Source of the DNA: Actinomycetota bacterium
GTDB taxonomy: Bacteria; Actinomycetota; Geothermincolia; Geothermincolales; RBG-13-55-18
DNA: 43,172 nt
Direction: 5' to 3'
Assembly (NCBI GenBank): GCA_013178005.1
Contig: JABLXL010000029.1
Coordinates: 1-43,172, forward strand
Both the position numbers and the translations under genes were made by a program. Shown here piece by piece: positions 34,801 through 43,142 of this stretch. Under the pieces are notes generated by a model. It ran no database searches and was not told the DNA's origin. It saw nothing but the letters and a program-made list of their open reading frames with translations. Numbering within the stretch: the first letter of the stretch is position 1; each line of letters starts with the position of its first letter.

Positions 34801-35271
34801 GCCCTCCTGCAGGCGGCGATGGCGGAACCGGACCTGGACATGGAGAAGCTGGCTGCGACCCTCCTGGAGGAAAAGGAGATGGAGCCGGGGTTCGCACCCA
34901 GCGCCGCAGCCCTGACACGCTCGGTCATGGCATCCGAGATCTGGCGCCGAGCCCAGGCCGCGGAGAAACGGTTGACTGAGGTGCCTTTTCAAATCCCCTG
35001 GGATGAAGGCGGCCGTCCCGCCATCCTGCGCGGGGTGATAGACCTCGCCTTCCGGGAGGCGGACGGCTGGGTGGTGGTGGACTACAAGACGGACCTGCTG
35101 CGGGAGGGGGAGCTAAAGAGGGCGGCGGAGAAATACGCCCCCCAGGTGCTGCTCTATGCCGAAGCCCTGATGAGGGCGTGCGGAGAGCCCGTGAAGGAAA
35201 CCCTGATCCATTTCACGGCCACGGGCGAACTGGTGAGGGCAGGAGGCAAGGCCCCCTCCCAGGCTCCCTGA
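31831..35271 (+). CDS. addA: AddA-like UvrD-family helicase-nuclease
   Basis: 1,146 residues; AAGGAG precedes the ATG, one base after the addB stop. Superfamily 1 helicase motifs are complete: Walker A AAAGTGKTT (K40), TFTRKAAAELR, Walker B LLVDEFQDTD, VGDPKQSIYRFRRAD, VNLRANFRSS, LHKVKGLEAPVVFLA and RYVAATR. The C-terminal nuclease has LRGVIDLAF and VVVDYKTD with QVLLYAEAL, the PD-(D/E)XK site. The protein unwinds and resects DNA ends for RecA loading, as in AddAB of many bacteria. The pair replaces RecBCD. Helicase motif VI is followed by CG instead of the common RA. Confidence 0.9.
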   Translation: MPDDATNTDFLLPPDQEQRELILRELDRNMLVEAAAGTGKTTSMVGRMLALLESGKCADIRHLAAVTFTRKAAAELRGRFQVELERRVREAEGEGGERLGSALDRVEQCYIGTIHSFCARLLRERPVEAGVGLDFKEIDDVEDSRLLEEAWEAFVAELTVSDPAGLLERLVRLGLTLADLKTAFADFCRYPDVEEWPTPPATEEPDLEEAREELLRYNDHLRELVPRLPEEVGNDNFIPLLKRLFRFLSHLHDMDRPERLIEALEYFDANPKIVQKIWIEKGGFSGEEAKAEKSAWDDLRDRVARPALRAWREYRYPTVIEVLQRARLVYDGLRQERGLLNFQDLLMKAAALLRDHPEVRRYFHHRFTHLLVDEFQDTDPIQAEVIFLLASSDPEERDWRACAPRPGSLFLVGDPKQSIYRFRRADIATYAEARRVLEELGGGLTVNLRANFRSSPPVISWVNEVFEPGEPSLDVKGRALLRFPEVEAPESPFYVPLLPGRKEGESGGLCGVYRLPLPEECSKNEIVREYEPDLVARIIRDALDRGMTVSRTRGEIEGGKDPRVRPDDFMIVTRKTHNLGAFARALQRYGIPHRVTGGQALNEVEELHLLYLCLRAVARPEDPIALVAALRSELFGISDARLYAYRKAGGLFSFRCDPPAGLDEDVSRVFMEAYARLRRYARWLDRLPLASACERIARDLGLFALAAARSGGDAQAGSLAKGIELLRATLSGEWSVAQAVEYIGMLARGEEKHDGTPALAGTRPEVRVMNLHKVKGLEAPVVFLADPCGEFDHGAEVHIDRSGEKIRGYLAIYSKSENSRRKKILAHPARWEDLEEKEGVFKRAEELRLRYVAATRCGAAVIISQRKARNDDNPWCYFDRFIPQDRVIPDPGPQEAPAIPAVELPPGEPEASMAKICSRLDATTSPTYDVLAAKEYALSQAGGPGAARAVGVGQSDTEGSAPPSGHAAPASAPDSPQNGEHGPEWGEVIHALLQAAMAEPDLDMEKLAATLLEEKEMEPGFAPSAAALTRSVMASEIWRRAQAAEKRLTEVPFQIPWDEGGRPAILRGVIDLAFREADGWVVVDYKTDLLREGELKRAAEKYAPQVLLYAEALMRACGEPVKETLIHFTATGELVRAGGKAPSQAP

Positions 35272-35516
35272 TGCGGGAAAGACGGGCGAAAGGCGGGGGC
35301 GCGGTCGGAATCGTGTGAACTTGATCCTCCTCCGAAGCGGCCCGTTAAAGGGAAGGCGCTTGGCCGAGAGTATGAGCCGGAAAATGCGCGTATGAGGCCT
35401 TTCCTCCTGGGACAACCTGATATTTAGCCCAGGCGGGACACGCATGACCAGTCTCCCCAGGTTCAGAGAATGGTAAGATAGCGCTGGCGGCGCATCCAGA
35501 TCAAGCGAGGTGACAT

Positions 35517-36143
35517 ATGCATATCCGTGCCGCGGCACCCAAAGACGCGGAGGCGGTCGCACGCCTCATATACCTGGCGGGCAAGAGCCATCTCGACGTC
35601 TCCATATACGACCTCATGTTCCGGGGTGTGGTGGAGGAAAAGCTGCAAAAACTGGCCGCCCTTTTCACCGCCTCGACGCCGTCCTTCTACCACCACTCCC
35701 ACTACCTGATAGGCGAAGTGGACGGCGAGATCGCGGGCTGCCTCTGCGGCTTCAACGAGGGGCTCGCGGGAGGGAATCTCCTTCGGGAGGCGCTGGCCGA
35801 GATCGGCATCGATCGCGCCGAGGGCAAGGCGATGTACGCCCGCATGCAGCCCTTCTATCGCGTCAACCCCGGCCATTACGAGGACTCCTGGGTGGTGGAA
35901 CACGTGGCGGTCTTCCCGGAGTATCGACGACGCGGTTTGGTAACGTCCCTCCTCGAGGAGATACTGCGCCTGGGAAGGGAACGCGGCTACGGTTGCGCCG
36001 AGCTGAACATGCTCATAGGCAACGAACCAGCCCGGAGGGCATATGAAAAGGCGGGCTTCGTGGCGGTGGAGGAAAAGACCGACGACGAGTTCATGCGTAT
36101 CTTCAACTGCCCGGGAATGTTGAGGATGTACCGCGAGCTCTGA
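35517..36143 (+). CDS. GNAT-family N-acetyltransferase
   Basis: 208 residues; GAGGTG precedes the ATG at normal spacing. The central VEHVAVFPEYRRRGLVTSLLEEIL (about 128-151) is the acetyl-CoA binding motif A with the R-x-x-G-x pyrophosphate loop. NEPARRAYEKAGF near 166 is motif B. The N-terminal half has LIYLAGKSHLDVS, a feature of GNATs acting on small amines or amino acids. The substrate is unknown and no operon partner is seen. Confidence 0.8.
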   Translation: MHIRAAAPKDAEAVARLIYLAGKSHLDVSIYDLMFRGVVEEKLQKLAALFTASTPSFYHHSHYLIGEVDGEIAGCLCGFNEGLAGGNLLREALAEIGIDRAEGKAMYARMQPFYRVNPGHYEDSWVVEHVAVFPEYRRRGLVTSLLEEILRLGRERGYGCAELNMLIGNEPARRAYEKAGFVAVEEKTDDEFMRIFNCPGMLRMYREL

Positions 36144-36316
36144 TGCGCAGTTTTTTCCACGGAGCTGGATGCAGGTATGGGTAGGAGGATTCTATTTATT
36201 CCTGTGAAAACATGCGGCAGGCTTGATAGGCGAAGCAGGCCACGGCGTGGTCGAGGTAAGGAGAGATCGATCGCTGCGCTTCGCTCGACCGGAAACCCGT
36301 CGGCAGCCATACCAGC

Positions 36317-36418
36317 TGTGGCAAGATTTTGGCATGAAGGAAAAGGTGAACGACTGCTCCACACGCCCCGGAACGGTTGAAGCCTTGCATGTGGCAAGAT
36401 TCCGGCATGAAGGGAAAA
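36317..36418 (+). repeat. Two 28-29-bp direct repeats before the lipoprotein gene
   Basis: TGTGGCAAGATT starts at 36317 and 36390 and each copy continues to GGCATGAAGG and an A-run. The second copy lies about 28 bp before the GTG start of the lipoprotein. A regulatory role is possible but unsupported. The rest of 36144-36445 holds nothing clear. Confidence 0.55.
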
Positions 36419-36445
36419 ACAAACAACCGAGAAAGGGGGAGCCAG

Positions 36446-37030
36446 GTGAAAAGAACTATGGCGAGGCTGGTCCTATCGGCCGTTTGTCTGCTGCTCCTCG
36501 CTTCGTTCGTCCAGGCAACCGCCGGCTGCGGTGGCTCGAAGCAAGAGGGCGGCGTCCATGAACCCAGTGAAGAGGAAAAGGCCGCCCAGGACGCTTACGA
36601 AAAGGGGCGCGCGCGGGGACGCGAGGATGGCTACGAGCAAGGTGTTAAGGAAGGGAGGCAAGGCGAATATGACCCGGAGGTCCCCGAGCTGACCGGGGCC
36701 GATGAAGATTACCTGCTGGGTTACGCCGAGGGTTGGTCCGAGGGATACGAAGAAGGACACGCCGAAGGCGCCAAGGAAGCCGGTGCGAGGGCGAATGAGC
36801 TGGCCGAGGTGGAGGCGGCCATGATCGACTTCGTGAAACAGAACGCGGCCCCTGGCCTGGAGTTCAAGATCGAGAACATCGTGATACGCGGCGACGAGGC
36901 AGTGGGCAGGGCAGTATGCACCAACGAGCGCCTGGAAAGCCCCTACGTGGTGATGAAGAAAGGTGCATCGGGGTGGTCTCCGGTGGATTTCGGCACCGGC
37001 ATCGAACCCCCCGAGTGGTATCCGTACTGA
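36446..37030 (+). CDS. Lipoprotein with GxxxG-type helical repeats
   Basis: 194 residues from a GTG with GGGGGAG upstream. A signal peptide of about 26 residues ends in the lipobox TAGC, so the protein is probably lipid-anchored outside the membrane. The middle has two runs of a four-residue pattern with Gly or Tyr: YEKGRARGREDGYEQGVKEG and YLLGYAEGWSEGYEEGHAEG. This spacing resembles the Yae1/Lto1 deca-GX3 motif, here in a secreted context. The C-terminal 70 residues form a compact alpha/beta region of unknown fold. Function unknown. Confidence 0.7.
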   Translation: MKRTMARLVLSAVCLLLLASFVQATAGCGGSKQEGGVHEPSEEEKAAQDAYEKGRARGREDGYEQGVKEGRQGEYDPEVPELTGADEDYLLGYAEGWSEGYEEGHAEGAKEAGARANELAEVEAAMIDFVKQNAAPGLEFKIENIVIRGDEAVGRAVCTNERLESPYVVMKKGASGWSPVDFGTGIEPPEWYPY

Positions 37031-37100
37031 TGCAGGTCTCATCGCTTAGTCCGAGACCTTACGGCCTTTGAGGGCTTTTTGTCTCATGCGGAAATGCACG

Positions 37101-37119
37101 GTGGCAGGGTGCCTGCCAC
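37101..37119. promoter_or_regulatory. Short perfect hairpin
   Basis: GTGGCAGGGTGCCTGCCAC forms an 8-bp stem with a three-base loop after the lipoprotein. No T-run follows, so it may be a weak terminator or a stabiliser. Confidence 0.35.
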
Positions 37120-37136
37120 GTGTGGACTTAGCCACC

Positions 37137-37165
37137 TGCATCGATCCCCCCGAGTGGCGTATCCA
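37137..37165 (+). repeat. Degraded copy of the lipoprotein 3' end
   Basis: GCATCGATCCCCCCGAGTGG here matches the lipoprotein's last codons (GCATCGAACCCCCCGAGTGG, about 36999-37018). The copy reads CIDPPEW and then diverges, so it is a remnant and not a gene. The rest of 37031-37404 holds nothing certain. Confidence 0.45.
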
Positions 37166-37404
37166 TAAGCCCGGTTCCGCGTCCACCGTCGCCGATATAC
37201 ACATGAACACACATCTTTTTCATCAAAAAGAGCTGTTCGCGTTCACCCCGCGCGATTGGGTACCCACCCCCCTTCGCTTCCCATGCTTTATCACCGACGG
37301 CGAACCCATCATAATGGAGGATGTCGGCGCTCAGCATGGCCCCGGGGCCGGCGTGAAGGCGTGAAAAAGAAGCGGGGCGGTCGGCCCCGGAGGTGGAGAT
37401 TCTT

Positions 37405-40164
37405 ATGCGGGGCGGCAGAAGGAAAGCAAAACACGGCCGCGATTACGAACCCCCCGAGGACAAGAACCCCGGGGCGGAAAATGCCACCAGCGGCGGGGAA
37501 AATAAACTGCGGGACGCTTCCGCCATCGATAGGTACGCGCGATCGCTCATCGAGTACACCTTCGACCTCATCCTCCTCCTGGACAGGGAGGGAAAGGTGC
37601 TCTACGCTAGCCCATCCGCGAAGCGCCTGCTCGGATACGATCCAGACGCGGTCACGGGAAGGAGCGTTTTCGAATTCCTGCACCCCGACGACCTGCAGAA
37701 CGCAACGGGGTTCTACCGCTCGAGAGCGGGCTTACTTGGCTTCTCGCCGTACCTGGTGATAAGGGCCCGCCACCAGGACGGCTCCTGGCGCTGGTTCGAG
37801 GCCGTAGGCAATAACCTTCTCGGAGACCCCCTGGTGCGGGGCATCGTGGTCAGCGCCCGCGACATAACCGAGCACCGGCGCCTAGAGGAGGAGCTGGGAA
37901 AGAGCGAGGCGTATTTCCGCTATATAACCGAAAACACAAACGACATCATCTCCGTACTGGATTCAGAGGGCAAGCTGCGCTACGTCAGCCCCTCCATAAA
38001 GAGGATATCCGGTTACGAGCCCGGGGAGTTGCTCGGAAGGTCCCCCTTTGAACTCCTGCACCCGGAGGACATGGAGCACGTGATCGCAGTTTTCTCCCAG
38101 GGGCTTGAGGAAAACCTCCCCTCGGCGAGGGTGGAATACCGCTGGTTGCGCAAGGATGGAACCTGGCAGGTCTTCGAGGCCTTCGGAATAAACGCCCTTG
38201 ACAACCCGGCCATCGGAGGGATCATCGTGCACGCCCGCGATATCACGGAGAGCAAGCGCCTGGAGGAGGAGCTTCACCGCAGCGAGGCATATTTCCGATC
38301 CCTGGTAGAGGGCGCCTCGGATGTGATCGCCGTGCTCGACGCGGAGGGCAGGATCAGCTACGTGAGCCCGTCCGTCAAGCGCACGGCGGGTTATGAACCC
38401 GAAAAGCTGGCGGGAAAGAGCCTTTTCGATTTCGCCCACCCCGACGACATCGGGGACACCGCCCGGGCGCTCGCCTATGCCACCGGCCGGGAGGGGACCA
38501 CGGAATACGCGGAGATCAGGATAAGGCACGCGGACGGCACCTGGCATTACTACGAGGCCACCGCCAGCAACCTCCTGGAAGACGCCGCGATACGGGGCCT
38601 GGTGATACATGCCCGCGATATCACGGAACGCAGGAAATGGGAGGAGGCGCTCCGGGAATCCGAGGAGAAATACCGCCTCATATACGACTTCACGGGCGAG
38701 GCCATCTATACCTACGACAGGAACCTCACCCTCATCGGCGTCAACCGCAAGGCCTGCGAGCTCATCGGCTACAGCGAGGGGGAGCTACTGGGCAAGAACG
38801 TCCTGGAGCTGAACATCCTCCACCCGGACGACTACGAACGGGTCGCGGAGGATATCCAGCGCCTCCTCGCGGGGGAAGTGGTTAACGACGAGCTGCGTTT
38901 CATCAGAAAGGACGGGAGCGTGGCCGTAGGGGAAGTGACGGGGGCTCCTCTCTACGACAAGGATGGAAGCGTGGTCGCCTTCACCAACGTCGCCCATGAC
39001 GTCACGGAGCGCAAGCAGGAGGAATGGCGCCTCGACAAACTCAGGCTCTGCCTGCTCGGCCTGGGCCCCTCTCCCATGGACAACATCGCCAAGATCGTGG
39101 CCGTGGCTGGGGAGGTGCTGGGCGAAGACGCCCTTCGCTACTGCCGGTTGGAGAAAGGCGGCCTCTCCATCCTCTATCCCTCTGGAAAAGGGAAGAAGTG
39201 GGTAGAGCCCGGGGACGCCGCCACCTACTTGTGTTATGAGGCCATGCTCTCCGGCGCCGTGGAGCCGTGCGTGATCGAGAACCTGGAGGGATCCGCTTAC
39301 GCCCGGGATCCTGACGTGGCACGGGAGGGTTTCGGGTCCTTCCTGGGATATCCCGCGCTCCTGAGCGAAAAGGCCGTGGGAATGCTTTGCCTTTTCTCCA
39401 GGGGAACGGGGGGTTTCACTCCCGCGGACATGCATTTTATGGGGATGCTGGCCCGCGCGCTGACCATCGAGGAGGAGCGCCTCGTGCACCTCGAGGGCAT
39501 CAGGCACTTCGTGGACATCGCCTCTCACGAGCTGCGCACGCCCCTTTCCATCATCAAGGGTTATGCCGACGCCTTCCAGCAGGGCGACCTCGCGGGAATC
39601 GATGAAACCAGCCTGGAGAAGATGCGCATCATCAACGCCAAGGCGGACAAAATGGCAAAGATCATCAACGACCTCCTCGACCTCTCGCGCATAGAGAGGG
39701 GCATTTTCACCATCGAGAAACGCGAGACGCGGGTGACTCCCCTTCTCGAGAACGCGGTGCGCCAGATGCGCGACAGGGGCGCCGCCCACACGTTCGAGAT
39801 CCGCGTCGGCGAGGATATCGAGACCCATGCGCTGGATGAGGAAAAGATCTCCGATGCCCTTATCGTCCTCCTGGACAACGCGGTCAAGTACTCGCCCCCG
39901 TCCTCTCCCGTCCTACTGGAGGCAAAGCGCGAGGGCGGCGCCCTGCTCATCTCGGTGTATGACCGCGGCTTGGGAATCCCGCCAAGGGAACGCGAGGTCA
40001 TTTTCGAGCGCTTCCGCCAGTTGGAGGACGCCGCCCACCACTCCTCGGGCGGCCTGGGGCTGGGTTTGTATATCGCCAGGGAGATCGCGTGCGGGCACGG
40101 TGGGCGCATCTGGTGCGAGGCGCGGGAGGGGGGCGGCTCGGTCTTCAGGATCCTCATCCCGTGA
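37405..40164 (+). CDS. Sensor histidine kinase with four PAS domains
   Basis: 919 residues; GGAG lies six bases before the ATG. Four PAS domains of about 125 residues lie in tandem from about 35 to 535, each opening SLIEYTFDLILLLDREG, YITENTNDIISVLD, LVEGASDVIAVLD and LIYDFTGEAIYTYD, and ending in RDITE or HDVTE, the PAC junction. A GAF-like region follows (540-690). H708 in SHELRTP is the phosphorylation site, N825 the N-box, D853 the G1 box and SGGLGLGLYIA the G2 box. It has no membrane helix, so it is a soluble sensor, perhaps redox- or ligand-sensing. No response regulator is in the window. Its 3' end is duplicated just downstream. Confidence 0.9.
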   Translation: MRGGRRKAKHGRDYEPPEDKNPGAENATSGGENKLRDASAIDRYARSLIEYTFDLILLLDREGKVLYASPSAKRLLGYDPDAVTGRSVFEFLHPDDLQNATGFYRSRAGLLGFSPYLVIRARHQDGSWRWFEAVGNNLLGDPLVRGIVVSARDITEHRRLEEELGKSEAYFRYITENTNDIISVLDSEGKLRYVSPSIKRISGYEPGELLGRSPFELLHPEDMEHVIAVFSQGLEENLPSARVEYRWLRKDGTWQVFEAFGINALDNPAIGGIIVHARDITESKRLEEELHRSEAYFRSLVEGASDVIAVLDAEGRISYVSPSVKRTAGYEPEKLAGKSLFDFAHPDDIGDTARALAYATGREGTTEYAEIRIRHADGTWHYYEATASNLLEDAAIRGLVIHARDITERRKWEEALRESEEKYRLIYDFTGEAIYTYDRNLTLIGVNRKACELIGYSEGELLGKNVLELNILHPDDYERVAEDIQRLLAGEVVNDELRFIRKDGSVAVGEVTGAPLYDKDGSVVAFTNVAHDVTERKQEEWRLDKLRLCLLGLGPSPMDNIAKIVAVAGEVLGEDALRYCRLEKGGLSILYPSGKGKKWVEPGDAATYLCYEAMLSGAVEPCVIENLEGSAYARDPDVAREGFGSFLGYPALLSEKAVGMLCLFSRGTGGFTPADMHFMGMLARALTIEEERLVHLEGIRHFVDIASHELRTPLSIIKGYADAFQQGDLAGIDETSLEKMRIINAKADKMAKIINDLLDLSRIERGIFTIEKRETRVTPLLENAVRQMRDRGAAHTFEIRVGEDIETHALDEEKISDALIVLLDNAVKYSPPSSPVLLEAKREGGALLISVYDRGLGIPPREREVIFERFRQLEDAAHHSSGGLGLGLYIAREIACGHGGRIWCEAREGGGSVFRILIP

Positions 40165-40299
40165 TGAGGCGATAAGGGCCCCTTCCTCACTATCTATGCG
40201 CGGTGGATACGGTGGGCGCATCTGGTGCGAGGCGCGGGAGGGGGGCGGCTCGGTCTTCAGGATCCTCATCCCGTGATGGGGCGATAAGGGCCCCTTCCT
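40097..40299 (+). repeat. Tandem 91-bp duplication of the kinase gene's 3' end
   Basis: 40097-40187 and 40209-40299 differ at one base, with a period of 112 bp. The second copy keeps the reading frame (GGRIWCEAREGGGSVF and the stop), but has no start codon. It is a recent duplication or an assembly artefact. Confidence 0.85.
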
Positions 40300-40394
40300 A
40301 ACCGGTCATCTTCGGTGCCGGACTTCGCCAAGAGATCGCCGCGAAAAGAGAACGCGGTTCATGGAGCCCTTGCCCCGTCCCCGCCCGGGCCCGC

Positions 40395-42731
40395 CTACCT
40401 GCCCGTATAAGCCTCGGCGAAAAGCCACGCGGACGCCGGCGAGCTCACTCCCGCCGAGACGTGCCCTCCGCGAATGGGCTCCCTGCCGTCTGCTCCTCTT
40501 CCCAGGTCGAAATACATCGCCCGCTCGACCACCACCGGCAGGTTCGACATTATATCCAGCGCCACCTGGGACGGTCCGTCTTCCGCAGCCAGCGCCGCGT
40601 TCACGTCGATGGTCATCCTGGCATGCGGCCCCACGCGATAGGTCTGTGTGCGCGTGCCCTCGCCGGGGCCCAGCAGGAATCTGGCCTCTATCACCGCGGC
40701 CTCATCGTTGGGATTGAGAACCGCCACGTACTGGTGGATGCCGTCGAAAGCCGATCCCTCGGCGAACATCCACCTCCGGGACGGCTCCGTCACCCCGGGC
40801 GACACATGCCCGTCCTCCCATGCGCCGTTGTAGCGAAAATACATGGCCCTCTCGCAGGCGATGGGCACGTCGGAGCTCACGCGCACCGAGACGTCCGAGG
40901 CCGACGGGAAGAGATCGTCGACCCTTAAGGTACGACGCGTCCCCGGCGGCAGAATGATATCCTTCCGCACCCGCTCCCCCCGAGGCGTGTAGCACGTTAC
41001 GTCCGCGCTCGCCGGCGCGGTGCCGGGGTTGGCAAGCAGGACCCAGGCGTCGAAATCGTCGCCGACCCTCCCCTCGGCGAAATACCATTCCCTGGAAAGC
41101 GAGTTCACTCCCGGTTTCCCGTGACCCCCGTCGGCGGTGAAGGTGCCGTCCGGCGAGCGGTAGAGAAAATACATGGAGCGCTCCGCCACCACGGGGAGGT
41201 CCGTCTCCACCCTTGCCGAAACCGCCCCCTGCGTGTAGGCGTTGACGTGGTAGGTGCGGCGCGTGCCCGGCGGGACCTCCAGCTCGACCTCGGTGGGCTC
41301 TCCCTTCTCCGGCAGCAGCTCCAGGACGCCGCGAGCGGTGCCGGTCCCGAAGTTGGCGACGCAGATATACTCATGGAAGGGCTGCGAATCCGACGCGTAT
41401 CCCTCGGCGAAATACCACGAGGTGTGCGCCTCCGTCCGCCCGAAAGCGACGGACCCGCCATCCATCCAGCCGTGATAGCGGAAATACATGGGTCTCTCCG
41501 CCAGCAGCGGCGCGCCGTCCACGGAGCGCACCTCCACCGCGAGGTTCTTGTCCCGCAGGTAAGGGTTGGCGTTGAGGTCCAGGGTGATGCGGGACGCCGC
41601 CTCCACCTCGCGGTATATCTTCAGGTATTCGCCCGCTTCGTCGCGGAAGGTTATCTCGGCCCAGGTGGACAAAGATCCCGGGTTGGCGATGCTCAGAAAG
41701 GGGAAGAAGTTGTAGGAAGCGTCCTCTCCCGGGAACGTGTCCCGCTTGTCATGGGGAAAACAGGGCTCTCCCAGGTCGGTGTTGTCGCCGTCGGCGTTTT
41801 TATCGCCCGGCACCATACCGCATACCCCTTCCGCCGTCAGGAGGGGATCGCCGGCCCAGGCCGGCTGTCCCCACACGGCGCCGTTGCCGCTGCCGGGGAA
41901 ACGGTTCTTGCGGTAAACCATTCCCTCCGACCCCAGACGCTGGTGCCGCCCCTGGAGCAACTCGTACCCGCTTCCCGCCGCGTAGGATGCCGAGAGGTCG
42001 GGGACGGTGAGCTCGCCTATGGCCCGGTGGTGTTCGCGGAACAGGGATTCCAGGTAGGATGGCGTGGAGCCAACGTTGATGCTCGCGGTGAAGGAACGCG
42101 CCCCGGGCCCTTCCTGCAGGAAGGTGTAGGAGTACTCGTTCAGGCGCCTGAGCACCTCCTCTTTCGAAAGCAGCGCGGCCCCGTTTCCCATATCCGCGGC
42201 CTGCAAACCGTTCGCGAAGCAGGTATGGCGCATGACGACCATGGCGTTGGGGGCAAGCCTTATCTCGTCCCTCCAGTGGGCCCTGAAATCACCGAACTCC
42301 CGGGCCTCGTCCCGTCCCTCGGGCGTGTCCGTGCGAGATGCCCAGGCCGTATCCTGCGGAAGGCAGAACCCCCAGCGCTCGTCGTTGCCATGGCCGTAAT
42401 AGACCACGAGATTATACCTGCGGTCGGAGACATGGCGGTGCAACTGGTAATGCGGGCAGGGACTCAAAGACCCGTCCTCCTCGTAGGCATCCAGGATGTA
42501 GACCTCGAAACCGTACTTCCACAGCGTCTGCACCGTGGACTGGAGGTCGGGCACCGAGGTCGAGCGCAGGTTCTCCCCCGGCGCGAAGGCCATGACCAGG
42601 AGGGCCTTGGGGGCGGATCCCGCAGCGCTTGTCGTTTCCGCTAATCCCTTCCATGGCACCGGCAAGATAAGGCAGAGGAGCAGGAGCACGACCGCGCAGC
42701 GTATCACGGCCCCCGTCAGCGTGAACCTCAT
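40395..42731 (-). CDS. Secreted protein: caspase-like N-domain plus FAEG-repeat modules
   Basis: 778 residues from the ATG at 42731 (GGAGG upstream). A signal peptide ends near A31. The N-domain has LVVYYGHGND (H114) and MRHTCFANG (C171), a His-Cys arrangement like clostripain/gingipain-type peptidases. From about residue 340 come repeated modules of about 105 residues marked by W-Y/M-FAEG (about 439, 547, 652), a NPG segment and ERxMYFxY. The last repeat is cut off after WLFAEAYTGR. Such modules occur in large secreted proteins of uncultured actinobacteria. A role in surface binding and protein cleavage is inferred. No membrane anchor is seen. Confidence 0.75.
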   Translation of the reverse strand: MRFTLTGAVIRCAVVLLLLCLILPVPWKGLAETTSAAGSAPKALLVMAFAPGENLRSTSVPDLQSTVQTLWKYGFEVYILDAYEEDGSLSPCPHYQLHRHVSDRRYNLVVYYGHGNDERWGFCLPQDTAWASRTDTPEGRDEAREFGDFRAHWRDEIRLAPNAMVVMRHTCFANGLQAADMGNGAALLSKEEVLRRLNEYSYTFLQEGPGARSFTASINVGSTPSYLESLFREHHRAIGELTVPDLSASYAAGSGYELLQGRHQRLGSEGMVYRKNRFPGSGNGAVWGQPAWAGDPLLTAEGVCGMVPGDKNADGDNTDLGEPCFPHDKRDTFPGEDASYNFFPFLSIANPGSLSTWAEITFRDEAGEYLKIYREVEAASRITLDLNANPYLRDKNLAVEVRSVDGAPLLAERPMYFRYHGWMDGGSVAFGRTEAHTSWYFAEGYASDSQPFHEYICVANFGTGTARGVLELLPEKGEPTEVELEVPPGTRRTYHVNAYTQGAVSARVETDLPVVAERSMYFLYRSPDGTFTADGGHGKPGVNSLSREWYFAEGRVGDDFDAWVLLANPGTAPASADVTCYTPRGERVRKDIILPPGTRRTLRVDDLFPSASDVSVRVSSDVPIACERAMYFRYNGAWEDGHVSPGVTEPSRRWMFAEGSAFDGIHQYVAVLNPNDEAAVIEARFLLGPGEGTRTQTYRVGPHARMTIDVNAALAAEDGPSQVALDIMSNLPVVVERAMYFDLGRGADGREPIRGGHVSAGVSSPASAWLFAEAYTGR

Positions 42732-43054
42732 GCTTTTACCTCCGTTATCAAGCCTGGGGAAAGGGAGGTAGACCACTTCCCCCGCCGGAGCCCGGACACA
42801 TCGAGCGCCTCGCGCGCATCACCCTTGGGGCTCGGACGCCGCCATACTATATCAACGGACGCTGTTTGTATATGTTATTTGACCAACCAGCCGTAATCCC
42901 TCGCCGGGAAGGGCTGGAACAGGGACGGTGCCGGGAAGGCGCCGCCCGATGCCGGCGCTTGCCATCAAGGGTACGGGGATGACGATGGGTGTTTGCCTTG
43001 CTGCGCGGCGGAATGAAAAAGTAAAGATACGACCCTGCGTGCGGGTATGAACCC

Positions 43055-43142
43055 GGGTCGTGTCTTGACTTTTTTTGTTCCGGGGAGAGGTTGGGTGTTT
43101 GACTTGCGCTGCGGCGGAATGAAAAAGTAAAGATGCGACCCC
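43055..43142. repeat. REP-like palindromic element, with a tandem partner
   Basis: The left arm GGGTCGTGTCTTGACTTTTT (from 43055) and the right arm CGGAATGAAAAAGTAAAGAT (43115-43141 overall) pair as an imperfect hairpin. A half-copy of the right arm lies at 43009-43035, with TGGGTGTTTG at 42986 and 43092, a period of 106 bp. No gene is supported in 42732-43172. Confidence 0.7.

Noticed and set aside
37068-37364. 98-residue gene after the lipoprotein
   Set aside because: Its resemblance to the lipoprotein tail is a copied fragment, not a gene; no binding site.
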